This document shows, piece by piece, positions 9,911 to 22,253 of a stretch of DNA of 64,000 nucleotides. Each line of letters starts with the position of its first letter. Within the stretch, counting starts at the first letter, position 1. Below the pieces are notes generated by a model. The model saw only the letters and a program-made list of their open reading frames with translations. It had not been told where the DNA came from and made no database searches. The translations under genes were made by a program, and so were the position numbers. The DNA is from Rostrohypoxylon terebratum (Eukaryota > Ascomycota > Sordariomycetes > Xylariales > Hypoxylaceae), in the NCBI GenBank assembly GCA_022497145.1, contig MU385858.1, forward strand, positions 806,001 to 870,000, read 5' to 3'.

Positions 9911-12900
9911 ATGCTGTGCCGGCAACGTCTAGCGCGGCAAGTTGCCGTGAGAGCGCCTTCGAACTTTGCGCCGAGGGTTCGTTCCCATCTCGCACTTCGA
10001 CATTACTCAATAAATACCTCCAGTCGATCCACCGCCGATAATTCGATCGCATGCTCGAGGCCAACGATACACTCGACACCTGGCGCCCTATTAAGATCAA
10101 GCTTTTCTACTTCCGCCTCCAGGAGGAAAGATAAGAAGGACAACGACTTCTTCGACGGACCAGTAGAGCCATTGTCAGAGGAGGAAACAAAAGCAAACCA
10201 GGAGAAGAAGAAGAAGACAACGGCGGCGGCGACGACGACGGAGGAATCTAAGAAGGAAGTAAGCGAGGCCAAAAGCTCTAACGAGGAACCCCCACCATCT
10301 GGAAAGGGTCAAGGAGAAGCGCCAGAGGTAAAAGATGGAAAAGATAGCAAAGACGGCAAGGAAGGCAAGGAAGGCAAGGAAGGCAAGGAAGGCAAGGGCG
10401 GCAGTGCGGCAGGAGGTGCATCATCCGGGTCGGGCAACGATGCTCCTGGAGACGGAGGCCGAAAAGGTCGCAAGTCAGACAAGGCGCTCCAAAAACCCGT
10501 GGTACCTGATGTATACCCCCAGGTTATGGCGATCCCTATAGCGAAGCGACCTCTGTTCCCTGGGTTCTACAAGGCGATCACGATTAAAGACCCTCACGTC
10601 TCCGCCGCCATACTGGAAATGATGAAGAGGGGTCAACCTTACGTTGGCGCGTTCTTATTCAAGGATGAGAATGCCGACGAGGACATCATTAGAGATCCGG
10701 CTGACGTCTACGATACTGGCGTTTTTGCCCAAGTTACGAGCGCATTCCCAGTACACGGCGAACAAACTAGCCTTACAGCTATTTTATACCCCCATCGCCG
10801 CATAAAACTATCTACTCTCATACCCCCGAGCACCAACGAGCCTAAGAAAGCAGATGCTGAACCAGAGCCTGTCCCTGAGCCGATACCGCAAAAGACGGAA
10901 GGGGAACCCCAACAAGAGAAGAAGGGCGATGTTGTTGCGAGCTTTGAAGAGAGCGCTGTTGCTCAAAAGGGCGACAGCACAACTGAAAAATATGAGCCTA
11001 CATCGTTCTTGCGCAAATACCCGGTCAGTTTGGTCAATGTGGATAATCTTTCTGAGGAGCCTTTTGACCCTAAGAGCCCGGTCATCCGAGCCGTCACAAA
11101 CGAAATTGTAAATGTGTTCAAGGAAGTTGCCTCGATGAACAGTTTGTTCAGAGACCAGATTTCAACCTTCTCCATGAGCCAATCGTCGGGCAACGTTATG
11201 TCGGAGCCGGCCAAATTGGCAGATTTTGCAGCGGCCGTATCGGCCGGAGAACCCGCAGAATTACAAGACGTTCTCGAAAGTCTGAACGTCGAGGACCGAA
11301 TGCAAAAAGCGTTAGCAGTTCTGAAGAAAGAGCTTATGAATGCACAGCTCCAGTCGAAAATTACGAAGGACGTGGAGCAGAAAATCACTAAGCGACAACG
11401 GGAATACTGGTTAATGGAGCAGATGAAAGGTATACGCCGCGAATTGGGTATCGAGTCCGATGGCAAGGACAAGCTTGTCGAGAAGTTCAAGGAACGGGCC
11501 GATAAGTTAGCAATGCCCGAGGCGGTCCGGAAGGTGTTTGATGACGAAATTAACAAACTCGCCCATCTCGAGCCTGCTGCGTCTGAGTTTAACGTCACAA
11601 GGAATTACTTGGATTGGTTAACACAGGTTCCCTGGGGACAACGAAGTGCGGAAAACTTCGGCATACAAAATGCGATGAAGGTCTTGGATGAGGATCACTA
11701 CGGACTGAAGGATGTCAAAGACCGTATATTGGAATTTATCGCAGTCGGTAAACTCCGAGGTACTGTCGAAGGCAAAATCTTATGTTTCGTGGGACCTCCT
11801 GGTGTCGGCAAGACAAGTATAGGCAAGTCAATTGCCAGGGCTCTTAATCGTCAATACTACAGATTTAGCGTGGGCGGTCTCACAGATGTGGCTGAGATCA
11901 AGGGTCACCGACGGACATATGTCGGCGCCCTTCCCGGACGAGTCATTCAGGCGTTAAAGAAATGCCAAACTGAAAACCCTCTAATATTAATTGACGAGGT
12001 GGACAAAATTGGCCGAGGCTATCAAGGCGACCCTTCTTCCGCTCTTTTGGAGCTGCTCGACCCAGAGCAAAATAGCTCTTTCTTAGATCACTACATGGAC
12101 GTCCCCGTCGACCTTTCCAAGGTCTTATTTGTTTGCACGGCAAACATGACCGATACGATACCCCGACCCCTTCTAGACCGTATGGAAGTCATCAGACTCT
12201 CCGGTTATGTTTCCGACGAGAAGAGGGCAATCGCTGATAAGTATCTCGCTCCCGCAGCAAAGGAGCTTGCTGGCTTGAAAGAGGCGGATGTCAAACTAAC
12301 GGACGAGGCGATCGATGAGTTAATTAAATCGTACTGCCGTGAATCGGGTGTTCGAAACCTCAAAAAGCAGATCGAGAAGGTCTACCGCAAGTCAGCTCTC
12401 AAGATTGTCCAAGAACTAGGTGAGGATGTTTTACCCGAGTCTGCAGCACTGACCGACGACGGTAAGGCAGCACTAGAAGAGTCAGAAAAGAAGGGCAAGG
12501 AGAAGGAGAAACAAGAGTCAGCTTCTGCCGAGGCATCCGAGAAAGAAACTACGGAGAAGCCTCGTGTACCCCTCAAAGTGCCCGATACCGTTCACGTTGA
12601 GATCAGTAGAGAGAACCTGAAGGACTACGTTGGTCCTCCCATATTCACCTCAGATCGTCTGTACGACGTGACACCACCTGGTGTTGCGATGGGTCTCGCA
12701 TGGACTCAACTAGGCGGTTCTGCCATGTACATAGAATCCATTCTGCAGTCTGCATTGAGGCCCAGCAGCCGCGCGGGCTTGGAGATTACCGGTAACCTTA
12801 AGACAGTGATGAAGGAGTCGTCCTCGATCGCCTACTCTTTCGCCAAGGCGTTCATGGCTAAGCAGTTCTCCGATAACCACTTCTTCGACAAGGCCAAGTT

Positions 12901-13382
12901 GCACCTACACGTGCCCGAAGGGGCAGTGCAGAAGGACGGACCGTCGGCTGGCGTCACTATGGCGACATCGCTCTTATCATTGGCATTGGAGACTCCAGTC
13001 GACCCCACAATCGCCATGACCGGAGAGCTTACCTTGACTGGCAAGGTTCTCAGGATAGGTGGTCTGCGGGAGAAGACGGTCGCGGCAAGGCGGGCTGGGT
13101 GTAAGATGATCATCTTTCCCGAGGATAATATGTCCGACTGGCTAGAGCTTCCTGAGGTGGGTACCCCTGAGCCGACGACGATAGCCCAATGCTACAAGTT
13201 CAAGCTAACATTATTTCATGCAGAATATCAAGGAAGGTATCGAGGGCCGTCCAGCCAGCTGGTACGGCGAAATTTTCGAGCTCGTCTTCCCTAACCTGGA
13301 CCGGGAAGAAGCGAATCGATGCAAGATCTGCGAATGGAAGAAGGAGCACGACGATAAAGCGGAGAGCAAAAAAGACGAATAG
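9911..13382 (+). CDS. PIM1: Mitochondrial ATP-dependent Lon protease
   Basis: Exons 9911-13156 and 13224-13382 give 1134 aa. I chose the ATG at 9911 because the longer open frame begins with GTG at 9788, and the 9911 start opens an Arg-rich mitochondrial presequence (MLCRQRLARQVAVRAPSNF). A low-complexity linker with (Lys-Glu-Gly)n follows. The N-terminal substrate domain starts near VMAIPIAKRPLFPG. The AAA+ module has Walker A GPPGVGKT (residues 628-635) and Walker B LILIDEVDK. The protease domain has catalytic Ser1012 in KDGPSAGVTMAT and Lys1045 in LTGKVLRIGG. The 67-bp intron (GTGGGT...CAG) must be removed to restore NIKEGIEGRPASWYGEIFEL, the conserved Lon C-terminus. It degrades damaged matrix proteins and binds mitochondrial DNA. 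Confidence 0.95.
10350..10402 (+). repeat. In-frame 9-bp repeat in the Lon linker
   Basis: GGCAAGGAA-type units are repeated about five times in frame and encode (Gly-Lys-Glu)n within the linker after the presequence. Such tracts vary in length among strains by replication slippage; that is inference here. Confidence 0.8.
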
Positions 13383-14709
13383 GGGATGGGGCGGAGGGGC
13401 GGAGGGGCGGAGTGACTGGTACACTCCCACGGCTACTCCCACAGCCCCCCCATCGTCGAACATGCATATTTTTATAGACGTTTAACAGTAATGCATTTGC
13501 GGGATTGGGCCATCAGACGGGCGTTTAGGCGGCAAGACCAATGACTCGACGAAACGGCTTGGAGGATAGGATAAAAATCCCGTCCCAACCATTAACCCAT
13601 TAACCCACTAACCACCTACCACTACCACCAACCATATACAATTGTACACCTCCTCACTCCTCACATACTATCTGAAGCATTGCACTTTTGTATCATACGA
13701 TCTACCTTACCCGTTACTTCTCTTGCACATAGTGGGAAATGGAGGGGAAGAAAGAACAGGCGGACCAGATTGGGCGGAGCGCGTAGCTTGCTTTTTACTT
13801 GTTTTGTTTTTTTCGTCAACTTGCTTCGTCGTTTTTGTCCCTTCTCCCCGCCCCTTCCCCCCTCTTACGCCACTCCTCTTACATAGCAGCAGCAAAGCAA
13901 GAAGAAATGACAGAAAAGAATATAAAAAAGTCATGAACGTAGGTCTTAAGGACTCGATGATGATCAACGATGAACGGAGAATGGTTATGGTAGCAACGTG
14001 TCAAGACGTCGAAACGCGGGTGACACGCCGTAGGACTTGTGACTTTGACTGACTTGACTCCTTCGGAGCCGTCCTGAGGTGCCAAGTAACGCCTGTGGCT
14101 TGGATGGAGCCAGAGGTCAGAGCTAGGTACGTAGGCAGGCGGGCGGATGTGCGCAGATTGCATTGAGGGCGTACGCCGCGTGCCCAGCCCGCTCTGCAGG
14201 CGGTCGCATCGAGTTTCTACACTTACATCTCGCTGTAGTCAGACGCCCTACGATGCTAATGCCTGGTTTCGATACCGGACTCTTGTCGGGTCGGAGGTAG
14301 GCTGATGTGAACGAATTGTACCTACCATCCAGCTGCGAGGGCTTGGAATTGGGTCGTTCGGACGTTGGTCCGGTGTGACTGTCAGAGTCAGAAGTCAATT
14401 CTTCCTCATAAACGTGCAATTCGGTTCGCAGTTCTCCTTGCTCTGCCTGCCTGCCTGTCTGCTTACGGCTACGTATAATATGATATGTGTGTGAGGTAGA
14501 TAGATAGATAGGTACGTAGGTACGTGGTATGTGCTGCTGACCACCTCGATAAACGAGGGCAGCCGAGAGAGGATGACGCGAGATCTCCCGGCGCAACTTG
14601 CAGCGATTACGTGCCTAAAAGCCCGACCCGGATGCTCCCCTCACCTACGTGCGTTACCCGAGAACAGGCTGCGCCCGCCAATTTCTGGGATAGAACGTAC
14701 GGGCTTAGC

Positions 14710-14770
14710 TAGCCACCTACTTACCTACCTACTTACCTTGCCTAGGTAGATACCTACTAAGTAGTACCTG
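14710..14770. repeat. CCTA/TAGG tetranucleotide array
   Basis: A run of CCTACTTACCTACCTACTTACC followed by CCTAGGTAGATACC forms a degenerate CCTA array with an embedded CCTAGG palindrome. The same motif recurs at about 4180, 17421, 41714, 45547, 52073 and 57117. Confidence 0.7.
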
Positions 14771-15571
14771 TATATGTGCGTGCTGTGGCCAACTTACCGA
14801 GAGGAAGGCGTTGAGCCATGTATGCACCTAGGTCTGTCTATACGCAGCACGGAATGTGATAGGGATAGGGGGTGTGCTGCGTGTGACTTGGAGTAATTAA
14901 TAATTGATGGGGGGGCTATAGCGACGGCCAACGAAACCAACGAAACCCATTGGAGGCCGAGGCGACGGAAAGCTTCAGAGCCAGCCCGCGGGAGCCAATG
15001 CAGGCGCGAGATGCCGTCATCGTCTTGTCTTTTTTTCCCAGTGCGTTCCCACGCGCAAAGCCTATTTCATCCTTCGCGCGAGTGAGGTGCCAGCAGTGAT
15101 ACTCGAGGTAGGTACCCGTAGGATCGACCTTTTGGGGGGTTCTTACACTTTCGACGCTTCTGCGATCGTCATTGAGGCGTTGGAGAGAGGAATTGAGAAG
15201 GAGGGTGTTGTGATGCGTGAGTGAGTGAGTGTGCGCGTGCGCTTGTGCGAGGTGAAATGCGAGAAGTGAGAGGTGTGAGAGGTGTGACAGAGAGAATCGA
15301 CGATGAGAATTGAATGGGAAATTGAGAGATTTCCCTAGAGGCGAGACCAAATGACGATCAGTAAGGTCCCGGAATGTCGAGGAGCGGCTTCGTGCAGAGC
15401 CGGCGTGCGATTCGCGAATTGGAGGCGCCCAGGATCTTACAAGATTGTCGTCATGCAGGGAGAGTGAGAAGGTAGGCAGGTAGATATCTGGTAATTGGGT
15501 GCTGAACTTCCCACGATGCGCATTGGCGGCCAGCCAGTTGTCCCAAGCAGTCGCCTCGCTTTCGATAAGAC

Positions 15572-15618
15572 ATGTGTGCGTGTGTGCGTAGGTGTGTGTG
15601 TGTGTGTGTGTGTGTGTC
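15572..15618. repeat. TG dinucleotide microsatellite
   Basis: An imperfect then perfect (TG)n tract, ending in about 13 uninterrupted TG units. It explains the His-Thr repeats in the overlapping minus-strand open frame, which I do not accept as a gene. Confidence 0.9.
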
Positions 15619-17420
15619 TGCGTTGTTGTTATTGTCTCTGATACACATAGCATTGGGATGCCGTTCTAGGTAGTAGGTAGAGAGTTGTTGGAAGCTATCG
15701 CACGCATCGCTGCCCAATTCCTTCGACACCTTCTCCCCGGTGACGATAGCGGTAGCACTCTTAGCGTAAGTCGCGTGGTTCCAACGGCCACCTGGACTAA
15801 CGTGGTCTTAGATTGGGTAGCACCCGGAAAGGGAAGCGCAGCAGAAATTCTTTCTCTTTCTCTCTTCGGCCACGGGGGGGGAAAGGAGGGGCACGTATAT
15901 TATGTATACCTACCTATACATATACATATACAGCTACGTATAATATATATGTATGTAGGAGTGTATGGTAGTATGTATATGTTCAAGCGGCTGCAAAGAT
16001 GATCCCATATGTATACAGGTAGGTATACAGGTAGGTATTTGCGGGATGGAGGGGATGGAGGGGACGAAGGGGATCAAAGAGAGCGGGATCTTGGCTTGGG
16101 TCCAGCCCTAAACTGTTGATCTACCTAGCGTGGGCTGACGACATTTTTTAAACCCCTTGGACAGCGCATCGCCGGTCGTGTGTTCGACAGGGGGATATGA
16201 CGGATGTGATGGACCGAGTGGACCGAGAGGTTGGGTAAATTTTCGAGAACACTTCTAATTTCTGACATTTATGACTTATGAGCTGATCATAACGTTTTTA
16301 TATTGGGTGATTCGACGTTCCGCACAGGTTGCAGGATGTAATGTAGGTTGGCGAACTCGCTTTGGTGAACCGGTTCGTTCCTCTCTGGGGGTTCGCTTTC
16401 TTCACACGTCACCTCCTTTTTTATATCACCTTCACGAATCGTGGGCATCTGGTACGTCTCCGATTACGTATAGGCATGGAGTCGTACTCACGCCCATATT
16501 CTCGTGCTCGTGCTTGTTGACTATGTGTTCCAATGGAGCGGCGTAGTATGTGTTAGTTTTAGCTACGAACCGTACAGATCATATATAGTCGCTCTGTTGG
16601 CCCACATGACTAGCCGTCGATGTTGGCAAGCGGATAACCCTTGCGTTAGCTTCGTCCCGGCCCGGGTTTGCGGCTAGGGCAACGTCAAGGAATAATGCTA
16701 TTCTAAATTTATGACCTGTCAAAGTAGGCTAGGTCAGGAAAATACTGGGAATCCATGGCTGTTGTAGGAACCTAAGTTGCGAACTGCATTCGGGAACTTA
16801 TCTACATATGTAGACATATGTAGACACATGTAGGTACATCGATAATAGGGTATGAAATTCTCAGCTGCTAGGTGTTTACCAAAGTCCAATAAAGGTAAAG
16901 GCTTATTGCTATGTAAAGACGTAAAGTCGGTGAGCGCAAAAGGGTAGCGGTGTATGTGTATGTGAAGGATTCATGCTTAGATGGCTCCACGTGTATGTGA
17001 AGTCATACATGTGTCCTATGCGTCTTAGGCGATTTATAACTCGTCAATTCTGTACAATATTCCCTTCATTCGCTGCTGAATGTTCATAGGGAATCGACAC
17101 TGACGTAGATCCCAAGAGGTAGTTAGTGCTTATAGAGGCTGATAGGAAACTACCAGGTGTAGCTGTGTACAATACCTAGCAGTTGTCGGTTAGTCTTTGG
17201 TTAGTCTTTAGTTAGCCTTCGGATAGGTATTTAGACACTTGGGTATCAATCTCAATCAAAATTGGTCATGCGGTAGGTAGATATACGCAGATATACGTGA
17301 CTATACCTTGCCTAGGCATTTGTAGAAGGCCACGAAAAGCCACCAAGCTTGCTCGATTGTTTGATTGTACTGATTGTAGAGGTCCCTTTCGATTCGGTCT
17401 TCCTATCCCCTTCTCTCTTC

Positions 17421-17456
17421 TCCTAGGACCTAGGACTTAGGACCTAGGTAGGTATT
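17421..17456. repeat. CCTAGGAC/CCTAGGT tandem
   Basis: Three near-identical units of CCTAGGAC-type sequence end in CCTAGGTAGGTA. It is one of the dispersed CCTAGGT motif clusters. Confidence 0.7.
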
Positions 17457-18751
17457 TTCTTCAGGGTATTCGTTCAAGGTATTCGTCCCAGACACCCCTC
17501 TTTTCGGGATCGACCACTAGCATCTTTGTACAACACATCAATGAATCATCCTGATTTTCCCGACTTGGTTGAATGGCCTAGCAAGAGGCCTAGGGAATAA
17601 CCCCCACCAAGCGGAAAGGGGACCATGGCGGCATGACCAAATTCGGAGCGAGGGATTTGAAGAAGGGGGTTTGAAGGGGGTTTGATATCGACATATCAAC
17701 GAAGCTGAATTGGCACAAAAGGAAAAAAAAAAAAAAGATATCCCAGGGCTCTCCACCACTCAAATCACCCAAATCACCCAAATCGTTCTAGTCCACCAAT
17801 TTTGTAGACATTACTCCACAAGAGCAACAACCTTGCATAACACGTCTGACGACCTCCCACGCTGCCCATAACGCTTATAACAGCTTCGAACTGCCATTGA
17901 AGGAAAATTGTATAAGTTCCGGGTTCATCCGTCCACAATTGATAAGCGACGACATGAGAAGAACCAAATTGAAATAAAGTGGGAATGCGAATTATCTATA
18001 TGACGATGATGTAGGTAGGTAGATACTTAAAAAAAACATAGCTGAGAACTTTTGGAGAACAAGAAAATCAATGGCAGCCCCGCGAGATCATCGAAAAAAA
18101 AAAGAGAAAGCACACCCAAGACCCAAGCAAAAACCAAGCAAAAACCAAGCAGACTGATACTACCCCGGTCCATGACAAAATGGAAATGGGGACGTGCTGG
18201 CAGTACATCTAAGTCACTAATAAGTCACTAAACCTCTCTAAGTATAGTCAGATAAGGTAAGTTAACGCCAGTGCCTGTCTTTGGTCCTTGTGCTGCGTTG
18301 TCCGTCGCGGGAGCAGCTTGAACAGTCAACAGCTTGAACAGCTTGTACAACTAGCAAGGATATAGCAAGGGTACATCTGGTACCTAGATACATGTTCTCT
18401 TACATAGTACGTACTGGGGGGGAAGGCAGGGAAGGCAAGGTTGCTGCATGGTAAAGTGCAACCTCAATGGTCTTTCGTACAGCGTAGAACTCGGTCCGCC
18501 TCCAATTTCTATATTCGCTCAAATTTTTTTTTTCAATTCCCTTACAATTATTTCGAACCAAGTGCCACTCTCAAATGGCTATATCGTCCTGTACCCCGAA
18601 AGCGGAGTTCTCAAGGATAACTTCAGCTTGCATATCTCCTGCATACCGTCTACATAGTAGACAGGTAGCCGTTGGATAGATGCCGGAGAATTATACTTGG
18701 CTCTCGAAATAGTTGTTGTGAAGGCTAGGGCAGAAAACAGAAGGACGAAGA

Positions 18752-18861
18752 ACACGCGCGCATACACATACACATACTACATACACATACAACATACACA
18801 TACACACACACACACATACGCATACTACACACACTACGCATATTACACATATTACACACAT
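18752..18861. repeat. AC-rich microsatellite block
   Basis: About 110 bp made of ACACATAC and (AC)n units, with an uninterrupted (CA)n core near 18804. It is a compound, imperfect microsatellite upstream of the kinase-like gene. Confidence 0.85.
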
Positions 18862-18871
18862 CTCCTTGCTC

Positions 18872-18913
18872 ATGTCAATGTCAATGTCAATGTCGATGTT
18901 GATATCGATGTCG
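18872..18913. repeat. ATGTCA hexanucleotide array
   Basis: Three perfect ATGTCA copies grade into ATGTCGATGTTGATATCGATGTCG variants. It lies directly next to the AC-rich block. Confidence 0.8.
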
Positions 18914-19416
18914 AACGTTGGATGTCGGCACATCTAAGCCACCGCCGTTGTCGTCAATCACCTACCAATAAGGTCTCGACAGCCTTACCTCTCTAAGCTT
19001 CCCTTTAGTCTCTTGACCCCTTGACCCTCCGGCTCCTCGACGTTGGGTCTGCTTGCATTAAGCCGCTCATGACTACATACATGATTACATCCCTAGCCTA
19101 GTCACTTTCGACATACATATCTTATTATATCTCGCATAGCAACAGTATCAGCTGCCTGGTCCGGGTCCGCTACGCCTTACTTCTTGTATCTGTTCTCCCC
19201 GCCCTTTAAACAATCTCGCAGTTTGTTCCAATCTTCAATATCCTCGAATTTCCAAGTCCGGTCGAACACGGACCACCGTCGACTTGGAGTCACCATTGCC
19301 ACGACAACACGTTGCTATTATAGCACCGTTTGCCCCGCCGGCTATAGCTGCGGATTCAGCACAGTCCTTCGTTCCAAATTCTCTGAGTAGCGGAAATAGC
19401 AGAACAGACCACTTCC

Positions 19417-19434
19417 ATGAAGCTTGAACGATAG
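19417..19434 (+). other. Five-codon uORF before the kinase-like gene
   Basis: ATG AAG CTT GAA CGA TAG lies 28 bp before the chosen start at 19463 and in another frame. If transcribed it is a minimal upstream ORF that could tune translation. Confidence 0.5.
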
Positions 19435-19462
19435 CGCGCTGTTTTATTCAAACACCGCCGTC

Positions 19463-22253
19463 ATGGCAGCACACGCAGGCTTGCCGTCGCAGGGATCCCC
19501 GCCCTCTTCCGAACATGGTAGACTGTCTAACATGTTCAAGAAGATTCTGGGGAAGGACAGCAGCCATGCGCTAAACTCCCCGGTAACGAGCCCTGAGGCA
19601 GATTCTAAGGCCTCCCGAGATTCTTCGCCTACTAGTAGTTCGGGTCTGTTCCGCAGGGTTTCGAGGAAGGTCGTTCCGGGTTTACCCCGCGCTAAGACCT
19701 TCAAGAGGCAGCAGTCTGAAGTGAGGGAGAAGCTCGAGGTCATCGAGCCTACGTCGGTGGAACGCAGGGCCGTTTCTGTTGATAGACGCATGCGTGTTCA
19801 ACGCAGCGTCTCCCAAGTGAACCAGTCTTTTCCGCGCGCAAGTGCGCCCGACTTTCTTGATAATGCTCGAAGCTCGCTCAGCCCTAATACCGTTGTCTCG
19901 CAGCCGAAAACGCCAAAATCGTCAGCTCCTCAGACCCCCATTGACGAGAAACAATTCTTAAGTCTACAAGATGCCGCCACTCCCGATATTAATATAACTT
20001 CGGATACAATTCCGGACACTGTTCCTAGCACGGTCCCAGATGCGGTCTCGGAACACCGTGATTTACTCCAACCGGTACTCAGCCGCGCCGGATCTCGAAC
20101 GCCCATCGATGCCCAATCTACTACCACGTCTCAATATGATGCACTCATTAACGAGGAATTGGAACGGAAATGGATTCTCAACCTTAGCATGCATTTCAGA
20201 GATAAATCTAAGAGAGAAAAGTTTTTCGTCACATATCGCGAAGATGAATATGTGTGGAGGCGGGTAACTATCTCCCTGGATTATCGAAATGCCCCAGATG
20301 ACTCTCTAGAGAAGGATTTACTACACATCAAATTTCAAAGAGAGAAAAGTGCCAAGATATACGAAGCCATACGCGAAAGCCTTCAAGACATCCAATTCTA
20401 CCCGACAGTCACGAATCTTAAGCTGCAGACGACGGATGGAAGACTGCACGTGCACGTGGTCGAAGATGTGAATGTAGGTCGCCTTTTTTTCAGATGCTAA
20501 TATATACTAACCTTTTGGGGCCCTGTAGGAGATCATCAATTACCCGACCGTTCGCATGGTTCAACATTTAGACTGTCCACGCGTCAGGGAAAGGGATCTT
20601 GTATTTGACTCTCACATGTCAGGTTTCGTCTACAAGGTCCGCGTTGGCGGAAAGACGCTCATAAAAAAGGAAATTCCAGGGCCCGACACGGTAGACGAAT
20701 TCCTCTACGAAGTCAATGCCCTTAATTCCTTACGATTTTCGCGAAACGTTATCGAGTTTCATGGTGTTGTAGTCGACGACGAGCACGAATCTGTCAAGGG
20801 TTTGCTCATCAACTATGCTGAGAAGGGAGCGCTCATTGACGTGATTTACGATTCGCAAGAAGAAGACCGTTATCTGCCGTGGTCCCTTCGAGAGAAATGG
20901 GCAAGGCAGATCGTTCAAGGCCTATCCGACGTCCACGAAGCAGGGTTTGTACAAGGCGATCTTACACTCTCTAACATTGTCATCGATTACGAAGACAACG
21001 CAAAAATTATAGACATCAACAGACGAGGTTGCCCAGTTGGATGGGAACCTCCGGAAGCGAAACCACTCATCGACAGTAACCAGCGGATCTCGATGTACAT
21101 CGGTGTAAAATCCGATCTTTACCAGTTAGGAATGGTATTGTGGGCGCTCGCGACGTTGGAGGACGAACCGGAGGCGCATCGGCGTCCACTTGTTTTGAGT
21201 TCCGAGATCAAAGTTCCGGATTTCTATCGCTCGATGGTGTGGCATTGTTTGCACGAGGATCCACGTGTCCGACTTCAAGCTACTGTACTGCTGAGCCTAT
21301 TCCCCGAGCCCGCTCACGACGACGACTTTGATAGGCACACAGGTCCGATTTCTATCGACGACGGATCCTTTCAGAGAGAGTTTAAATTGAGCAGATATCA
21401 AGGTAACGGTCATATACAAGCAAATCCAGTTTCACATCGGGATGCTTGGTCATCTTCCAATTTCGATAATACACATGCTACGTCGCCAGGTTTTTCGGAC
21501 GACCCATTCCCATACCAATCGAGGGGACGATCTCCGCCTAGATCATCGCCGAGTAACCACGACATGTATAGCTCGTCCTATTCCGAGCGACGCCAAGCAT
21601 GGTACAATAACGTGACAGATTCGAATACCAACGGCACGGAACCGAAAGAGCAGACAGCCGATACCCCAAGAGAAGGGCGACCGACGGCGGATGTAGTTGT
21701 GGGATTGAAACAAGACCCGGATGGGCTAGCGGCGGAAGAAACCCAGGCAACCGGTGGGGAATCTCAGACGAAAGAGACCATGTTGGCAACTGGCGCCAAA
21801 AAATCGCCCAAGGTAGCCGCCGAGGACGCCGAGAAGGCCTTACCTTTGACTGACGACAATACAGAAGCTGTCTTACCTGCTGACGGTCCTACGAAGACGG
21901 CTGCGCTGGCTGAGGAACAAACTTTGGAAGTTTCACAACCACGGAGCGAAGATGAAGCTTGGGGACAACTCGGAGTAATACAGGCTGAGAGACTAGGAGA
22001 TGCGGGAACGCCCATACTGCTGACACCCAACCCAGATGAGGATGAAGAGATTGAACTAGGACCATCCCATCACTATACATACAACGGAGCAGATTTGCCA
22101 TCGCAATCAACAGAAGCATCACCAATGCCAGCTGTACTGAACGGGATCGGATCGAAATACGAACAGCACGATTTTCCTCGAGTGCTAAACTTGGAGGACG
22201 ACTTAGAACCCTCCGCGACGGCCTCGGCCACAAATGTAGCATCTCAAGCCTAA
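19463..22253 (+). CDS. Protein kinase-like protein with altered catalytic motifs
   Basis: Exons 19463-20473 and 20529-22253 give 911 aa; the 55-bp intron is GTAGGT...TAG with a CTAAC branch point. The open frame extends to a TTG at 19424, but the first ATG is 19463, in a good context (GTCATGGC). The N-terminal ~200 residues are Ser/Pro-rich. A conserved segment (WILNLSMHFRDKSKREKFFV; LQTTDGRLHVHVVEDVN) leads into a kinase fold: KTLIKKEIPG (ATP lysine), FHGVVVDDEH, then VQGDLTLSNIVI in place of HRDLxxxN and IIDIN in place of DFG. The catalytic Asp and Asn of the first loop remain, while His is Gln and DFG is DIN. The C-terminal ~350 residues are disordered and acidic. It may be a weak kinase, an aminoglycoside-phosphotransferase-like enzyme or a pseudokinase; substrates are unknown. 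Confidence 0.75.

Larger units (their letters stand above)
13383..19462. other. Gene-poor 6-kb spacer with microsatellites
   Basis: I find no supported gene here. Open frames, including a 245-codon one on the minus strand at 14916-15653, are carried by low-complexity sequence (His/Thr repeats from a TG tract) and resemble no family. The stretch contains CCTA/TAGG arrays, a TG tract, an AC-rich block and an ATGTCA array, listed separately. The last part should include the promoter and leader of the kinase-like gene at 19463. Long non-coding transcripts cannot be excluded. Confidence 0.6.

Noticed and set aside
14916..15653. 245-codon minus-strand ORF
   Set aside because: Its composition is set by TG and GTGA microsatellites (His-Thr repeats), no domain is recognisable, and codon use is unlike the real genes.
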